A stretch of 53,147 nucleotides of DNA from a bacterium (GCA_029945625.1 JAQSCW010000006.1:1-53147), one strand, 5' to 3'. Counted from the stretch's first letter, positions 8,838 through 18,481 are shown. Made by a program: numbers and translations. Notes: generated by a model not told the origin, from the letters alone.

Positions 8838-9287
8838 TTATTTTATCTCAGTTGCGTTACCACCTTTTTCTTCGATTGCTTTCTTTGCAGAAGCAGTGAA
8901 GGCATGTGCTTTAATTTCTACTTTTGATTTTAATTCGCCACGACCCATAATCTTAATTAGATCGTTTTTTCCTGCTAAGCCCCCTTTTACCAAAACATCA
9001 AAGTTAATTTCAGTAGCATTGGTGGCATCGATCAACTTTTGGATAGAATCCAAATTAATTCCGTTGTATTCGATACGGTTAATGTTTTTGAAACCAAATT
9101 TCGGTAAACGACGCTGTAAAGGCATTTGTCCACCTTCAAAACCACGCTTTGCAGAGTGACCTGAACGGGATTGAGCTCCTTTATGACCGCGTGTTGCAGT
9201 TCCACCGCCGCCTGAACCTTGTCCACGACCACGACGGTAATTTGTTCTTACTGAACCATTTGCTGGTTTTAATTCGTTCAATTTCAT
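8838..9287 (-). CDS. rplO: 50S ribosomal protein L15
   Basis: The 149-aa uL15 has the Gly/Arg-rich N-terminal extension (RRGRGQGSGGGGTATRGHKG) that threads into 23S rRNA, the QMPLQRRLPKFGF segment and the globular C-terminal domain. The length matches the family. It is tightly packed between rpmD and secY. Confidence 0.98.
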   Translation of the reverse strand: MKLNELKPANGSVRTNYRRGRGQGSGGGGTATRGHKGAQSRSGHSAKRGFEGGQMPLQRRLPKFGFKNINRIEYNGINLDSIQKLIDATNATEINFDVLVKGGLAGKNDLIKIMGRGELKSKVEIKAHAFTASAKKAIEEKGGNATEIK

Positions 9288-9299
9288 TGAGTATCTCTA

Positions 9300-9479
9300 T
9301 TAAATATGTTCAACTTTTAATACGTGCTTCACTTTATTGATCATACCATCGATGGCAGGGTTACTTTCCTTTTCAACGGAGCTATGAGTTTTTCCTAATC
9401 CTAAAGCAACCAAAGTGGCTTTTTGAGAAGGACTGCGTTTGGCGGTGCTTTTTACCAGAGTTAATTTTACTTTTTTCAT
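9300..9479 (-). CDS. rpmD: 50S ribosomal protein L30
   Basis: This is a 59-aa uL30. The start chosen is the ATG at 9479 (MKKVKLTLVKS), because the longer reading frame would overlap rpsE and add residues foreign to the family. The sequence carries the usual 'S..KR...Q..TL.ALGL.K' pattern and ends in the NKVKHVLKVE helix. It follows rpsE by 10 nt. Confidence 0.96.
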   Translation of the reverse strand: MKKVKLTLVKSTAKRSPSQKATLVALGLGKTHSSVEKESNPAIDGMINKVKHVLKVEHI

Positions 9480-9489
9480 TGTCTCGTTT

Positions 9490-10008
9490 TTAACCGTTAA
9501 ACACATTCGTCAATTTGATTCCACGTTGTTGTGCAATGGTAATGGGATCACGCATTTTCATCAACGCATCAAGGGTAGCTTTCACCACGTTGTGTGGATT
9601 ACTAGATCCTTTTGACTTCGCCAATACGTCGGTTACGCCAACACTCTCTAATACTGCGCGCATTGCACCACCGGCAATTACACCGGTACCATGAGCAGCA
9701 GGTTTTAAGAACACACGTGCACCACCAAATTTGCCGGTTTGTTCGTGAGGTACGGTACCATTCAACACCGGTACTTTCACCAAACTTTTCTTGGCATCTT
9801 CTATTCCCTTGGTAATAGCATCAGTTACCTCGTTGGCTTTACCCAAACCCTGACCAATTACGCCTTTTTCGTTACCAACTACCACAATGGCAGAGAAACT
9901 GAAGTGACGACCACCTTTAGTAACCTTGGTTACCCGTTGGATGGCCACCAACTTATCTTTTAATTCTATATCGCTTGATTTAACGCGCTTTACTACTTCT
10001 TTTGACAT
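9490..10008 (-). CDS. rpsE: 30S ribosomal protein S5
   Basis: The 172-aa uS5 has the double-stranded RNA-binding-like N-terminal domain ([27 protein letters not shown]) and the C-terminal domain ([34 protein letters not shown]). It sits near the decoding centre and affects fidelity with S4 and S12. It is flanked by rplR and rpmD in the spc-operon order. Confidence 0.98.
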   Translation of the reverse strand: MSKEVVKRVKSSDIELKDKLVAIQRVTKVTKGGRHFSFSAIVVVGNEKGVIGQGLGKANEVTDAITKGIEDAKKSLVKVPVLNGTVPHEQTGKFGGARVFLKPAAHGTGVIAGGAMRAVLESVGVTDVLAKSKGSSNPHNVVKATLDALMKMRDPITIAQQRGIKLTNVFNG

Positions 10009-10021
10009 CTTGATCAGTTTT

Positions 10022-10378
10022 TTAGAATTTTAAACCTCCTTCGCGGGCTCCTTCAGCCAACGATTTTACTCTGCCGTGATATAAAAATCCGTTACGGTCA
10101 AATACCACTGCGGTAATTCCACTGGCAACAGCTTTTTCAGCAATTAATTTACCTACTAATTTGGCTTTTTCGATTTTGCTGGTCTTTGAAGCAGAAATTG
10201 CTTTGTCAACCGAACCTACTGCCAACAAGGTTTTTCCACCCTTATCGTCCACCAATTGCGCGTAAATCTCAGAGTTACTGCGATACACACTTAAACGGGG
10301 AGCTTGCGTTGTACCTTTAATGGTTTTACGAAGCTTAAATTTTATTTTTGTTCTTCTTTCTTGTTTACTTACTGCCAT
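10022..10378 (-). CDS. rplR: 50S ribosomal protein L18
   Basis: The 118-aa uL18 begins with the basic [16 protein letters not shown] tail and has the core motifs [19 protein letters not shown] and [19 protein letters not shown]. It binds 5S rRNA with L5 and anchors it in the central protuberance. The spacer to rplF is 47 nt. Confidence 0.98.
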   Translation of the reverse strand: MAVSKQERRTKIKFKLRKTIKGTTQAPRLSVYRSNSEIYAQLVDDKGGKTLLAVGSVDKAISASKTSKIEKAKLVGKLIAEKAVASGITAVVFDRNGFLYHGRVKSLAEGAREGGLKF

Positions 10379-10425
10379 CTTTCCAGTTTTTTGAAGATGA
10401 TTAATACTATATGAACTTTATTTTC

Positions 10426-10980
10426 TTACTTCTTAGAGGCTGATTTACCGGCTTTTCTTCTCAATTGCTCACCTGTAAACTTAATACCTTTTCCTTTGTA
10501 CGGTTCAGGTTTACGCAAGCTGCGAATCTTTGCCGCTACCAGGCCAATGAGTTGCTTGTCGGCACTCTCAAGAGTAACCTTAGGGTTTTGGCCTTTTTCG
10601 GTGATGGTAGTTACTTTTATTTCTTTTGGAAGTTCAAAATTGATATTATGAGAATATCCCAAAGACATTTCAAGCATCTGACCTTTATTAGAAGCACGGT
10701 AACCCACACCCACTAATTCCTGCTCAGTTTTATAACCTTCGCTTACACCTTTCACCATGTTAGAGATTAATGATCGGTAAAGGCCGTGTAATGCTTTATG
10801 ACGTTTCTGATCTGTTGGGCGCGTCACTACAACGTGATCGTTCTCCACAGCAACAGTAATATCTGTGTCTACTTTTTGAGTTAATTCTCCTTTTGCACCC
10901 TTTACAGTAACGATTCCGTTACTTACTTTTACCTCTACTCCTTTTGGTAATGTGATCGGGTTTTTTCCTATACGTGACAT
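10426..10980 (-). CDS. rplF: 50S ribosomal protein L6
   Basis: The 184-aa uL6 consists of two repeated domains. It starts MSRIGKNPITLPKGVEVKV and ends with the signature EPYKGKGIKF region (residues 157-166). It lies near the factor-binding site of the large subunit. Unusually for this operon, the start codon is preceded by a clear Shine-Dalgarno sequence (entry at 10990-10998). Confidence 0.98.
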   Translation of the reverse strand: MSRIGKNPITLPKGVEVKVSNGIVTVKGAKGELTQKVDTDITVAVENDHVVVTRPTDQKRHKALHGLYRSLISNMVKGVSEGYKTEQELVGVGYRASNKGQMLEMSLGYSHNINFELPKEIKVTTITEKGQNPKVTLESADKQLIGLVAAKIRSLRKPEPYKGKGIKFTGEQLRRKAGKSASKK

Positions 10981-10989
10981 GTTAATTTT

Positions 10990-10998
10990 CCTCCTCTT
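10990..10998 (-). promoter_or_regulatory. Shine-Dalgarno sequence of rplF
   Basis: AAGAGGAGG on the minus strand is followed by 9 nt and the rplF ATG. Other starts in the ribosomal operon have only A/T-rich leaders or weak purine runs, as expected for Bacteroidota. This SD is therefore an exception in its own operon. Confidence 0.7.
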
Positions 10999-11001
10999 AA
11001 A

Positions 11002-11400
11002 TTATGAAATATAACATAGAACTTCTCCACCGATATTCATTTTCTTAGCTTCCTTATCGGTAATTACACCTTTAGAAGTAGAAACGATCGCAATTCCCAG
11101 GCCGTTCAACACACGTGGCATCTTTGCAGCGCCCGAATATTTACGTAAACCCGGTGATGACACACGGTCCAGCGTACGAATTGCAGGAAGTTTTGTTACG
11201 GGATGATACTTCAAGGCGATTTTGATCAAGCCTTGTTTGTTTTCGGTCTCTTCAAACTTGTAGTTTAAGATGTACCCTTTTTCGAAAAGAATCTTGGTGA
11301 TTTCTTTTTTGAGATTAGAAGCCGGAACTTCTACTACGCGGTGGTTTGCTTTAATCGCGTTTCTAACACGCGTTAAGTAATCTGATACTGTATCTGTCAT
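11002..11400 (-). CDS. rpsH: 30S ribosomal protein S8
   Basis: The 132-aa uS8 is taken from the ATG at 11400 (MTDTVSDYLTRVRNAIKA). The longer frame back to 11454 would add an unrelated hydrophobic stretch from the intergenic region. The C-terminal RVLNGLGIAIVSTSKGVITDKEA is the S8 signature. S8 is a primary 16S binder and a known regulator of spc-operon translation in E. coli. It is preceded by a 116-nt gap with a promoter-like element. Confidence 0.97.
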   Translation of the reverse strand: MTDTVSDYLTRVRNAIKANHRVVEVPASNLKKEITKILFEKGYILNYKFEETENKQGLIKIALKYHPVTKLPAIRTLDRVSSPGLRKYSGAAKMPRVLNGLGIAIVSTSKGVITDKEAKKMNIGGEVLCYIS

Positions 11401-11477
11401 TTTTTTAAGTTTATATGTTATTCCGCCAAAAAACAGAATAATTATATGAAACAATTATTTATTTTTTTTTGAGGGGG

Positions 11478-11485
11478 CAAATATA
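11478..11485 (-). promoter_or_regulatory. Possible internal promoter before rpsH
   Basis: TATATTTG on the minus strand matches the TAnnTTTG -7 element and lies in the 116-nt rpsN-rpsH gap, unusually wide for this operon. The leader would be about 70 nt. No TTG is present 19 nt upstream, so the -33 box is missing or weak. Confidence 0.4.
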
Positions 11486-11516
11486 CACAAATTTCCCTTC
11501 CCTCCCTAATTATTTT

Positions 11517-11786
11517 CTACCAGCTCGACTTCGTCAGTCCCGGAATCAATCCGAAGAGAACCATCTCACGGAACGTTACACGGCTGATCCCAAAGTCACG
11601 CATGTACCCACGCGGCCTTCCTGTCATGTTGCAACGGTTGCGAACACGTACTTTAGACGAATTACGGGGTAATTTCTGTAATCCCACCGAGTCACCGGCT
11701 TTCTTCAGTTCTTCGCGTTTTGCAGCGTATTTTTCAACTAATCTTTTACGTTTGACCTCACGGGCCTTCATCGATTCTTTTGCCAT
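11517..11786 (-). CDS. rpsN: 30S ribosomal protein S14, zinc-free type
   Basis: The 89-aa uS14 is of the long type that lacks the CXXC-CXXC zinc knuckle; only one Cys remains in [18 protein letters not shown]. It begins [17 protein letters not shown] and ends GLTKSSW. It binds the head of the small subunit. It follows rplE by 9 nt. Confidence 0.98.
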   Translation of the reverse strand: MAKESMKAREVKRKRLVEKYAAKREELKKAGDSVGLQKLPRNSSKVRVRNRCNMTGRPRGYMRDFGISRVTFREMVLFGLIPGLTKSSW

Positions 11787-11795
11787 TCTTGTATT

Positions 11796-12356
11796 TTATT
11801 TCTTTTTAAATGGAATACCAAATTCTGTTAATAATGCATGTGCTTCTTTATCTGTTGGAGCCGAAGTAACAAAAGTGATGTCCATACCCTGGATCTTGCT
11901 CACTTTGTCGATATCGATCTCCGGAAAAATGATTTGCTCGGTAACACCCAATGTGTAATTACCACGGCCATCAAATCCCTTGTCGTTAACGCCTTTGAAG
12001 TCACGAATACGCGGTAATGCTGAAGCGATCAACCGATCCAAAAATTCATACATTTTATCGCCGCGTAAGGTTACTCTCACACCAATGGCCACACCTTTAC
12101 GTAACTTGAAATTCGAAATATCTTTTGTAGAATAGGTAGGAACTGCTTTCTGACCGGTAATGGTCGTCATTTCCTTTACGGCCGACTCGATCATTTTTTT
12201 GTCAGACACCGCATCTCCGATACCCTGATTGATACAGATTTTTTTCAATTTAGGCACTTGCATGGATGAAGTGTATTGAAATTGTTTTTGTAAAGCCGGA
12301 ATTACTTCGTTGCTGTACTTACCTTTTAAACGAGGTTTATAAGTTGTTGTTGCCAT
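11796..12356 (-). CDS. rplE: 50S ribosomal protein L5
   Basis: The 186-aa uL5 has [32 protein letters not shown] and the C-terminal [19 protein letters not shown]. It binds 5S rRNA and contacts P-site tRNA. Its ATG overlaps the rplX stop by one nucleotide (TAATG), which suggests translational coupling. Confidence 0.98.
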   Translation of the reverse strand: MATTTYKPRLKGKYSNEVIPALQKQFQYTSSMQVPKLKKICINQGIGDAVSDKKMIESAVKEMTTITGQKAVPTYSTKDISNFKLRKGVAIGVRVTLRGDKMYEFLDRLIASALPRIRDFKGVNDKGFDGRGNYTLGVTEQIIFPEIDIDKVSKIQGMDITFVTSAPTDKEAHALLTEFGIPFKKK

Positions 12357-12673
12357 TATTTGATTGCCTCCTTAGTTTTTGACGAAACACGCTCTAATTT
12401 TTGTGTTTTTTCATTTAGTTTACGACCAATTCGAACGGTTTTTCCACCTTCCAAAATCATCAGATTTGAGATATGAATGGACCCTTCTTTCTTTGTGATA
12501 CCACCGTTGGTGTTTTTAGCGCTAGGCTTTTCGCTTTTGCTAATCATATTAACACCTTCTACAATAGCGCGCATTTTTTTTGCGTCTATGGTAACGATCT
12601 TACCCTGCTGACCTCTGGATTCACCTGAGATCACCTTTACGGTATCGCCTTTTTTTAATTTTATTTTAGACAT
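12356..12673 (-). CDS. rplX: 50S ribosomal protein L24
   Basis: The 105-aa uL24 has an N-terminal KOW motif ([20 protein letters not shown]) and the [13 protein letters not shown] segment. It initiates large-subunit assembly and lies near the tunnel exit. It overlaps rplE by one nucleotide and follows rplN by 19 nt. Confidence 0.98.
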   Translation of the reverse strand: MSKIKLKKGDTVKVISGESRGQQGKIVTIDAKKMRAIVEGVNMISKSEKPSAKNTNGGITKKEGSIHISNLMILEGGKTVRIGRKLNEKTQKLERVSSKTKEAIK

Positions 12674-12692
12674 GATTGTTGATCTCTTTTAA

Positions 12693-13061
12693 TTATAGCA
12701 CTTCCGGTGCTAATGAAATGATTTTCATAAATTGTTTGTCGCGTAATTCACGTGCAACCGGTCCGAAAATACGGGTACCACGAATCTCATCAGTTGTATT
12801 TAATAATACCACTGCATTATCGTCGAAACGAATGTATGATCCATCGGGACGGCTGATTTCTTTACGGGTACGCACGATCACTGCTTTACTCACAGTCCCC
12901 TTTTTTACGTTTCCGCTGGGCATTGCATGTTTTACTGTCACCACCACCTTATCGCCGATTGAGGCATAACGTTTTTTGGTTCCACCTAATACACGGATCA
13001 CGAGCACTTCTTTTGCGCCGCTGTTATCCGCTACTGTTAATCTTGATTCGTTCTGTATCAT
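12693..13061 (-). CDS. rplN: 50S ribosomal protein L14
   Basis: The 122-aa uL14 starts [20 protein letters not shown] and has the [20 protein letters not shown] and [17 protein letters not shown] motifs. It forms intersubunit bridges with 16S rRNA and contacts L19. It lies between rpsQ and rplX in the standard order. Confidence 0.98.
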   Translation of the reverse strand: MIQNESRLTVADNSGAKEVLVIRVLGGTKKRYASIGDKVVVTVKHAMPSGNVKKGTVSKAVIVRTRKEISRPDGSYIRFDDNAVVLLNTTDEIRGTRIFGPVARELRDKQFMKIISLAPEVL

Positions 13062-13088
13062 CTTTTAATGTCTTAGTCGATTAACAAA

Positions 13089-13346
13089 TTATTTAACTTT
13101 TTCAAGTACCTGAACCAAACGCCAGTTCTTGCTTTTGCTTAAGGGACGGGTTTCTGCGATCATTACTTTATCACCAATATTGCACTCGTTTTTTTCGTCG
13201 TGTGCCATGAATGTACTGGTTTTATTAACGAACTTACCGTACTTAGGGTGTTTTACTTTACGCATAACAGCAACCACGATGCTTTTATCCATCTTGTTAC
13301 TTTTTACGACACCAATTTTTTCTTTTCTTAAATTTCTTTCTTCCAT
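13089..13346 (-). CDS. rpsQ: 30S ribosomal protein S17
   Basis: The 85-aa uS17 is taken from the ATG at 13346 ([14 protein letters not shown]), which fits the family start; a TTG four codons upstream abuts rpmC and is less likely. It is an OB-fold protein with [22 protein letters not shown] and [16 protein letters not shown]. It binds 16S rRNA helices 7 and 11. Confidence 0.97.
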   Translation of the reverse strand: MEERNLRKEKIGVVKSNKMDKSIVVAVMRKVKHPKYGKFVNKTSTFMAHDEKNECNIGDKVMIAETRPLSKSKNWRLVQVLEKVK

Positions 13347-13358
13347 GATATCAAGCAA

Positions 13359-13556
13359 TTATTTTGCTGCTTTTTTTCGGTTATTTACTTCAGTTAACAT
13401 TTTTGCAATATGCCTGCGGCTGACGCGAATCTTTGAAGGATTCTCAACCGGCGATATTGTGTGATTTAAAGTTACTTTGTTTAAATCAGCTTTTTCCATG
13501 GCTATCTTCTCCTGTAATTCCTGATCAGATAAACCTTTTATTTCTATTGTTGCCAT
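13359..13556 (-). CDS. rpmC: 50S ribosomal protein L29
   Basis: This 65-aa uL29 is a two-helix protein: IKGLSDQELQEKIAMEKADL, then the NPSKIRVSRRHIAKMLT motif. It sits at the tunnel exit near L23, where signal recognition particle and chaperones dock. It is followed by rpsQ, and a 98-nt spacer separates it from rplP upstream. Confidence 0.97.
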   Translation of the reverse strand: MATIEIKGLSDQELQEKIAMEKADLNKVTLNHTISPVENPSKIRVSRRHIAKMLTEVNNRKKAAK

Positions 13557-13654
13557 TTTTTTTCTTTTAATTAGGGTACTTTTTGGTACCTTGTTTTACC
13601 CCTTTTAATTAAAGTAACGGTTTAATTAAAAATAAGTGTGTTGATAATTGTTTC

Positions 13655-14089
13655 TTATTTAACCGCAGCAACTTCTACGTAATCTCTACGAACAATAAAT
13701 TTCGTAACGATTGGTAATTTTTGTGCCGCCAAACGTAATGCTTCTTTTGCTACTTCCAGAGGAACTCCTTCAGCTTCAAAAATAATGCGTCCACGTTTAA
13801 CCGGAGCCATCCAGTATTCAGGAGCTCCTTTACCTTTACCCATACGCACTTCTGCAGGTTTTGAAGTTACAGGACGATCCGGAAACACACGAATCCACAC
13901 CTGACCTTCACGTTTCATAAAACGGGTAATGGCAATACGGGCAGCTTCGATCTGACGGCCAGTCATACGACACTCGTCCATTGCTTTAATACCAAATGAA
14001 CCAAAGGCTAATTCATGGCCACGCTTCGCGTCGCCTTTGATCTTCATTTTATGTGATTTTCTATATTTTGATCTTTTTGGTTGTAACAT
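13655..14089 (-). CDS. rplP: 50S ribosomal protein L16
   Basis: The 144-aa uL16 starts [19 protein letters not shown] and has [20 protein letters not shown] and [19 protein letters not shown]. It contacts A-site tRNA and is needed late in large-subunit assembly. The spacers on both sides (98 nt to rpmC, 68 nt to rpsC) are AT-rich without clear signals. Confidence 0.98.
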   Translation of the reverse strand: MLQPKRSKYRKSHKMKIKGDAKRGHELAFGSFGIKAMDECRMTGRQIEAARIAITRFMKREGQVWIRVFPDRPVTSKPAEVRMGKGKGAPEYWMAPVKRGRIIFEAEGVPLEVAKEALRLAAQKLPIVTKFIVRRDYVEVAAVK

Positions 14090-14157
14090 GACCTATATTT
14101 TTACAATTTTTAGAATGAAGCCTTCCAACACACGTTTGAAAGCTTTACTGTTCTTAA

Positions 14158-14919
14158 TTATTTATCGTCTCTCTTTGTATTTGTTCTTTTTTTACCTGCA
14201 AACTTCGGACGGTCATCCCTTCTGTCTCTGTCTCCACCACCACTTCCAGGTCCTTTTTCTTTAGATAGGCCTGCATTTGGAGAAAGATCACGTTTTCCGA
14301 AAACTTCACCGCGGCAGATCCACACTTTTACACCAATACGACCATAAGAAGTGTGTGCTTCTGCAATCGCGTAATCAATATCTGCACGCAAGGTATGTAA
14401 TGGCGTTCTGCCTTCTTTATAGCCTTCAGTACGTGCCATTTCAGCTCCACCCAAACGACCGGATACTTTGATTTTGATACCTTCTGCACCCATGCGCATG
14501 GTAGAAGCCATCGACATTTTTGCAGCACGACGGAAAGAAATACGACCCTCGATTTGACGAGCAATACTATCAGCCACTAAACGGGCATCCAGCTCGGGAC
14601 GTTTGATCTCGAAAATATTGATCTGAATTTCTTTCTTGGTCAATTTTTTCAATTCTTCCTTCAACTTATCCACTTCTTTACCTCCTTTACCAATAATGAT
14701 CCCCGGACGGGCCGTATTGATGGTAACAGTAACCAGTTTCAACGTTCTTTCAATAACTATTTTAGAAATGCTACCCTTAGCTAAACGCGCTTTTAGATAA
14801 TTTCTGATTTTATCGTCCTCAACTAATTTATCAGCATAGTCGTGTCCGCCAAACCAGTTAGAATCCCATCCTTTGATGATTCCTAATCTAATACCAATTG
14901 GATTTACTTTTTGTCCCAT
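14158..14919 (-). CDS. rpsC: 30S ribosomal protein S3
   Basis: The 253-aa uS3 has a type-II KH domain ([21 protein letters not shown]) and the C-terminal domain ([17 protein letters not shown]). The last 35 residues are a Gly/Arg/Asp/Lys-rich tail typical of Bacteroidota S3. It lines the mRNA entry tunnel. It starts 3 nt after the rplV stop. Confidence 0.98.
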   Translation of the reverse strand: MGQKVNPIGIRLGIIKGWDSNWFGGHDYADKLVEDDKIRNYLKARLAKGSISKIVIERTLKLVTVTINTARPGIIIGKGGKEVDKLKEELKKLTKKEIQINIFEIKRPELDARLVADSIARQIEGRISFRRAAKMSMASTMRMGAEGIKIKVSGRLGGAEMARTEGYKEGRTPLHTLRADIDYAIAEAHTSYGRIGVKVWICRGEVFGKRDLSPNAGLSKEKGPGSGGGDRDRRDDRPKFAGKKRTNTKRDDK

Positions 14920-14922
14920 TTC

Positions 14923-15321
14923 TTATTTAATATTTTTTGTGTCTAAAACTAAAGTTACGTGATTTGTACGCTTTCTGATACGGTATCCGCGACCTTGCGG
15001 GGCGGTACGTAAACGCTTCACCATCAATGCACTATCTACCATTACTTCTTTCACAAACAAGGTCCCTTCTTCGGCACGCTGTTGGCTCTTTGATTCGTAA
15101 TTGGCGATGGCTGATTTCAATAACTTCTCCAATCGGCCGGAGGCTTCGCGCGTATTAAATTTTAATATATTTAAAGCTAAGTAAGCATCTTTTCCTCTTA
15201 CCAGATCAGCTACCTGACGCATTTTGCGTGGTGAGGTAGGACAGTTATTTAACTTGGCAAAATAAGAGGTTTTATTCTCTTCCTTGCGTTTTTCGGCTAT
15301 TAATCTTTTTCTTTTTCCCAT
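14923..15321 (-). CDS. rplV: 50S ribosomal protein L22
   Basis: The 132-aa uL22 has [20 protein letters not shown] and the long beta-hairpin ending [22 protein letters not shown] that reaches into the exit tunnel near the macrolide site. The N-terminus carries a short basic extension. It lies 12 nt after rpsS. Confidence 0.98.
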   Translation of the reverse strand: MGKRKRLIAEKRKEENKTSYFAKLNNCPTSPRKMRQVADLVRGKDAYLALNILKFNTREASGRLEKLLKSAIANYESKSQQRAEEGTLFVKEVMVDSALMVKRLRTAPQGRGYRIRKRTNHVTLVLDTKNIK

Positions 15322-15333
15322 GGCTATAATGTC

Positions 15334-15603
15334 TTATTTCTTGTTATGGCCAGCGTGACCTTTAAATACACGAGTGGGTGAAAATTCTCCTAATTTATGC
15401 CCAACCATATTCTCGGTCACATAAACCGGAATGAATTTTGCACCGTTGTGTACAGCAAATGTATGCCCTACAAATTCCGGTGGGATTGTTGAACGACGGG
15501 CCCAAGTCTTGATCGCAGACTTCTTACCGCTTTGGTTCATCTTTTCAACCTTTCCTTCAAGGTTGTAATCGATAAACGGACCTTTTTTTAATGATCTAGC
15601 CAT
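15334..15603 (-). CDS. rpsS: 30S ribosomal protein S19
   Basis: The 89-aa uS19 begins [15 protein letters not shown] at 15603, the invariant start of the family, with [21 protein letters not shown] and [16 protein letters not shown]. The frame stays open upstream to 15672 and would add 23 residues, but that part is encoded by a palindromic repeat (15631-15664) and is unlikely to be translated. Confidence 0.97.
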   Translation of the reverse strand: MARSLKKGPFIDYNLEGKVEKMNQSGKKSAIKTWARRSTIPPEFVGHTFAVHNGAKFIPVYVTENMVGHKLGEFSPTRVFKGHAGHNKK

Positions 15604-15630
15604 TTTTTTAGTTTTAGTTTTGAAACCTCT

Positions 15631-15664
15631 AATTCGGTCGCTGAGCTTATCGAAGCGCCGAATT
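15631..15664. repeat. REP-like palindrome between rplB and rpsS
   Basis: aattcgg (15631-15637) pairs with ccgaatt (15658-15664). After a one-base bulge, cgct pairs with agcg, leaving a loop gagcttatcga. The core 'cttcgataagctcagcg' read on the minus strand resembles a dispersed palindromic word known from many bacterial genomes. It sits inside the most highly expressed operon. Confidence 0.6.
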
Positions 15665-15685
15665 TCAGCCATTAAACGTTATTAA

Positions 15686-16513
15686 TTATTTTTTCCTTCT
15701 TTCAATAATGTGTTTGTTAGAGGCTTTTGCCTTGTAACGGGTTTTGTAACCTTTTGCAGGGATTCCCTTACGTGAGCGTGGGTGTCCACCTGAAGCGCGA
15801 CCTTCACCACCACCCATAGGGTGATCAACCGGGTTCATCACTACCGGACGAGTCCGTGGACGAACGCCCAGCCAACGTGAGCGACCTGCTTTTCCATAAA
15901 CTTCCTGGTTGTGGTCGGGGTTAGAAACCGCACCAATAGTAGCTTTACAAGTGATCAAGATCATACGAACTTCACCTGAAGGCATACGTAAGATAGCATA
16001 CTTGCCATCACGAGCCGAGAGCTGTGCGTATGAACCTGCACTACGTGCTAAAACTGCACCTTGACCCGGACGTAACTCGATGTTATGAATAATGGTTCCC
16101 AAAGGAATTTCAGACAATAACAGGGTGTTTCCAACTTCGGGGGCAGCACCTTTTCCTGACATAATCTTTTGATCAACCAGAAGGCCTTGTGGTGCAATGA
16201 TATAACGTTTTTCACCGTCTTTGTAATAGATGAGTGCAATACGAGCCGAACGGTTAGGGTCATATTCGATCGATTTTACAGTTCCTTCAATACCGTCTTT
16301 TTCACGTTTAAAGTCAATTGCACGCAATACTTTTTTGTGGCCACCGCCAATATAGCGCATGGTCATTTTACCCGAATTATTACGACCGCCGGAAGAATAA
16401 TTTGTTTTCACAATAAGGCTCTTCTCCGGGCTTGACGCAGTAATTTCGTCAAAACCTGAAGTGATCTTGTACCTTAATGTTGGAGTAAGTGGTTTATATT
16501 TTCTTAATGCCAT
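15686..16513 (-). CDS. rplB: 50S ribosomal protein L2
   Basis: The 275-aa uL2 has the SH3/OB-type RNA-binding core and the catalytic-centre-proximal signature [20 protein letters not shown], including the functionally essential His. It is needed for subunit association and peptidyl transfer. The order rplW-rplB-rpsS is conserved. Confidence 0.98.
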   Translation of the reverse strand: MALRKYKPLTPTLRYKITSGFDEITASSPEKSLIVKTNYSSGGRNNSGKMTMRYIGGGHKKVLRAIDFKREKDGIEGTVKSIEYDPNRSARIALIYYKDGEKRYIIAPQGLLVDQKIMSGKGAAPEVGNTLLLSEIPLGTIIHNIELRPGQGAVLARSAGSYAQLSARDGKYAILRMPSGEVRMILITCKATIGAVSNPDHNQEVYGKAGRSRWLGVRPRTRPVVMNPVDHPMGGGEGRASGGHPRSRKGIPAKGYKTRYKAKASNKHIIERRKK

Positions 16514-16532
16514 TTTAAATTCTTTTTATCGG

Positions 16533-16823
16533 TTATATACTTGCGTAAAAATCAATGATTTCCCCTTGTTTTAACGTCACGATCGCTTTTTTACCGCGGT
16601 TCACACGTCCAACAGCTACACCACGTGTGGTATTGCGGGTTTTCACCTTACCTACGTATTGTTGCGTGTTAACAGAGTCAACTTTTACACCGTACATTAA
16701 TTCAACTGCAGCTTTTATCTCTAATTTGTTAGCCTCTTTTGCCACCACAAATCCATAGCGATTTAATTTCTCGCCTTGTGAGGTCATCTTTTCGGTGATG
16801 ATTGGCTTTATTAAAATATCCAT
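16533..16823 (-). CDS. rplW: 50S ribosomal protein L23
   Basis: The 96-aa uL23 starts MDILIKPIITEKMT and has NKLEIKAAVELMYGVKVDSV. It is the docking site for signal recognition particle and trigger factor at the tunnel exit. It begins one nucleotide after the rplD stop region. Confidence 0.98.
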   Translation of the reverse strand: MDILIKPIITEKMTSQGEKLNRYGFVVAKEANKLEIKAAVELMYGVKVDSVNTQQYVGKVKTRNTTRGVAVGRVNRGKKAIVTLKQGEIIDFYASI

Positions 16824-16824
16824 C

Positions 16825-17454
16825 TTACTTATTTAAAATTGTTTCAATTACCTTAACTGAACTTTCTGCCAAAATCAATCTATCTGCATTTAAAATATCA
16901 TAAGTATTTAAATCAGAAGCCTTTACAACTTTTGCACCCTGTATATTTCGGGAGGACAAATATACGTTTTTATTCGTATCGCCCAACACCAATAAGGTCT
17001 TTTTGTCAGCCAGGTTCAGGTTCTTCATCAGGTCAACGTAATTCTTGGTTTTAGGAGCCTCAAAATTGAAGTCTTCCAACACCGTAATAGCGTTGTCTTT
17101 TGCTTTGTAAGTCAAAGCTGAAACACGAGCCAGGGCTTTTACTTTCTTATTCAATTTGAAGCCATACTCATGGGGACGTGGACCGAAAACGCGGCCACCA
17201 CCAATAAATAAGGGAGATTTCATTGAACCGGCGCGGGCTCCACCGCTACCTTTTTGACGCTTTAATTTCTTTGTGGTGCGTGAGATTTCTGCACGTTCCT
17301 TTGATTTGTGAGTTCCCTGACGCTGATTGGCTAAAAACTGCTTTACGTCTAGGTAAATACAATGATCATTTGGTTCAACTGCGAAGATCGAATCGGTAAG
17401 ATCCACCTTTTTAGTTGTTTTTTTACCACTTATGTTTACTACTTCTACTTGCAT
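16825..17454 (-). CDS. rplD: 50S ribosomal protein L4
   Basis: The 209-aa uL4 has the tunnel-lining loop region [19 protein letters not shown] with [20 protein letters not shown], and the C-terminal Rossmann-like domain. In E. coli it also represses the S10 operon; no equivalent leader can be judged here. It follows rplC by 2 nt. Confidence 0.98.
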   Translation of the reverse strand: MQVEVVNISGKKTTKKVDLTDSIFAVEPNDHCIYLDVKQFLANQRQGTHKSKERAEISRTTKKLKRQKGSGGARAGSMKSPLFIGGGRVFGPRPHEYGFKLNKKVKALARVSALTYKAKDNAITVLEDFNFEAPKTKNYVDLMKNLNLADKKTLLVLGDTNKNVYLSSRNIQGAKVVKASDLNTYDILNADRLILAESSVKVIETILNK

Positions 17455-17456
17455 GA

Positions 17457-18080
17457 CTATTTCTCGATTAAAACGTAAGACCCTTTTGCACCCGGAACCG
17501 ATCCTTTTAATAAAATAAGGTTCTTTTCAGGCATAACTTTAACTACAACCAGGTTTTGTACTTTCTTGCGATTTCCACCCATTCTTCCGCCCATACGCTT
17601 ACCGGGCATTACACGGGAAGGATCAGAAGACGCACCCAATGAACCGGGAGCTCTTTCGCGATCGTGTTGACCGTGTGATTTGTTTGCGTGACCTACTCCG
17701 GCAAATCCATAGCGTTTTACAACACCTTGAAAACCTTTACCTTTGCTTGTTCCAACGATATCTACGAAATCGCCTTCTACAAACAAGTCTACCGTAAGCA
17801 CATCGCCTAATGTTTTTTCTTCCGTGAAATGACGAAACTCAACTACTTTGCGTTTTGGAGTCGTTTTTGCTATTTCAAAATGACCCTTCATGGCACTTGA
17901 TGTGTTTTTTTCCTTTTTCTCATCAAATGACAATTGCACTGCTGTGTAACCGTCTTTATCATTGGTTTTTACTTGCGTAACCACGCAAGGACCTGCCTCA
18001 ATTACTGTGCATGGTAAGTACTTACCATTGGCATCGAAGAAGCTGGTCATTCCTATTTTTTTACCAATTAATCCTGACAT
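17457..18080 (-). CDS. rplC: 50S ribosomal protein L3
   Basis: The 207-aa uL3 starts [20 protein letters not shown] and has [17 protein letters not shown] with the loop [20 protein letters not shown] that reaches the peptidyl transferase centre. It initiates large-subunit assembly with L24. The spacer from rpsJ is 62 nt. Confidence 0.98.
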   Translation of the reverse strand: MSGLIGKKIGMTSFFDANGKYLPCTVIEAGPCVVTQVKTNDKDGYTAVQLSFDEKKEKNTSSAMKGHFEIAKTTPKRKVVEFRHFTEEKTLGDVLTVDLFVEGDFVDIVGTSKGKGFQGVVKRYGFAGVGHANKSHGQHDRERAPGSLGASSDPSRVMPGKRMGGRMGGNRKKVQNLVVVKVMPEKNLILLKGSVPGAKGSYVLIEK

Positions 18081-18142
18081 TTTTGTTGTTATTTATTTAT
18101 AATTTACTAGTTGCTGATTTATGATTTAATCTCCAAAGGAAC

Positions 18143-18448
18143 CTAAACCTTAATTTCTACTTCAACTCCACTGGGTAATTCCAGTTTCATCAAGGCATCT
18201 ACAGTTTTTGAAGAAGAGCTGTAAATGTCTAACAAACGCTTGTACGCACACAATTGGAATTGGTCACGCGCTTTTTTATTAACGTGTGGCGATTTCAATA
18301 CCGTGAAAATTCGTTTGTTTGTGGGAAGAGGAATTGGTCCGTTAACCACTGCTCCTGTAGCTTTAACAGTTTTTACGATCTTTTCTGCAGACTTGTCTAC
18401 AAGATTAAAGTCGTACGATTTTAGTTTGATTCTGATTCTTTGGCTCAT
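18143..18448 (-). CDS. rpsJ: 30S ribosomal protein S10
   Basis: The 101-aa uS10 starts [20 protein letters not shown] and has [24 protein letters not shown]. It lies in the small-subunit head and also works as NusE in antitermination. It follows fusA by 33 nt, linking the str and S10 blocks as is usual in Bacteroidota. Confidence 0.98.
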   Translation of the reverse strand: MSQRIRIKLKSYDFNLVDKSAEKIVKTVKATGAVVNGPIPLPTNKRIFTVLKSPHVNKKARDQFQLCAYKRLLDIYSSSSKTVDALMKLELPSGVEVEIKV

Positions 18449-18481
18449 ATTAAAAGAACGTATTTGTTTTATTATGTTTAT

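Noticed and set aside
9480-9506. Upstream start of rpmD
   Set aside because: It would overlap rpsE, and L30 starts at MKKVKLTL.
15604-15672. 23-residue N-terminal extension of S19
   Set aside because: It is encoded by a palindromic repeat, while [10 protein letters not shown] is the invariant family start. Kept only as a finding.
18449-18481. A lost tuf gene between fusA and rpsJ
   Set aside because: Bacteroidota usually have fusA-rpsJ without tuf, so nothing is missing.
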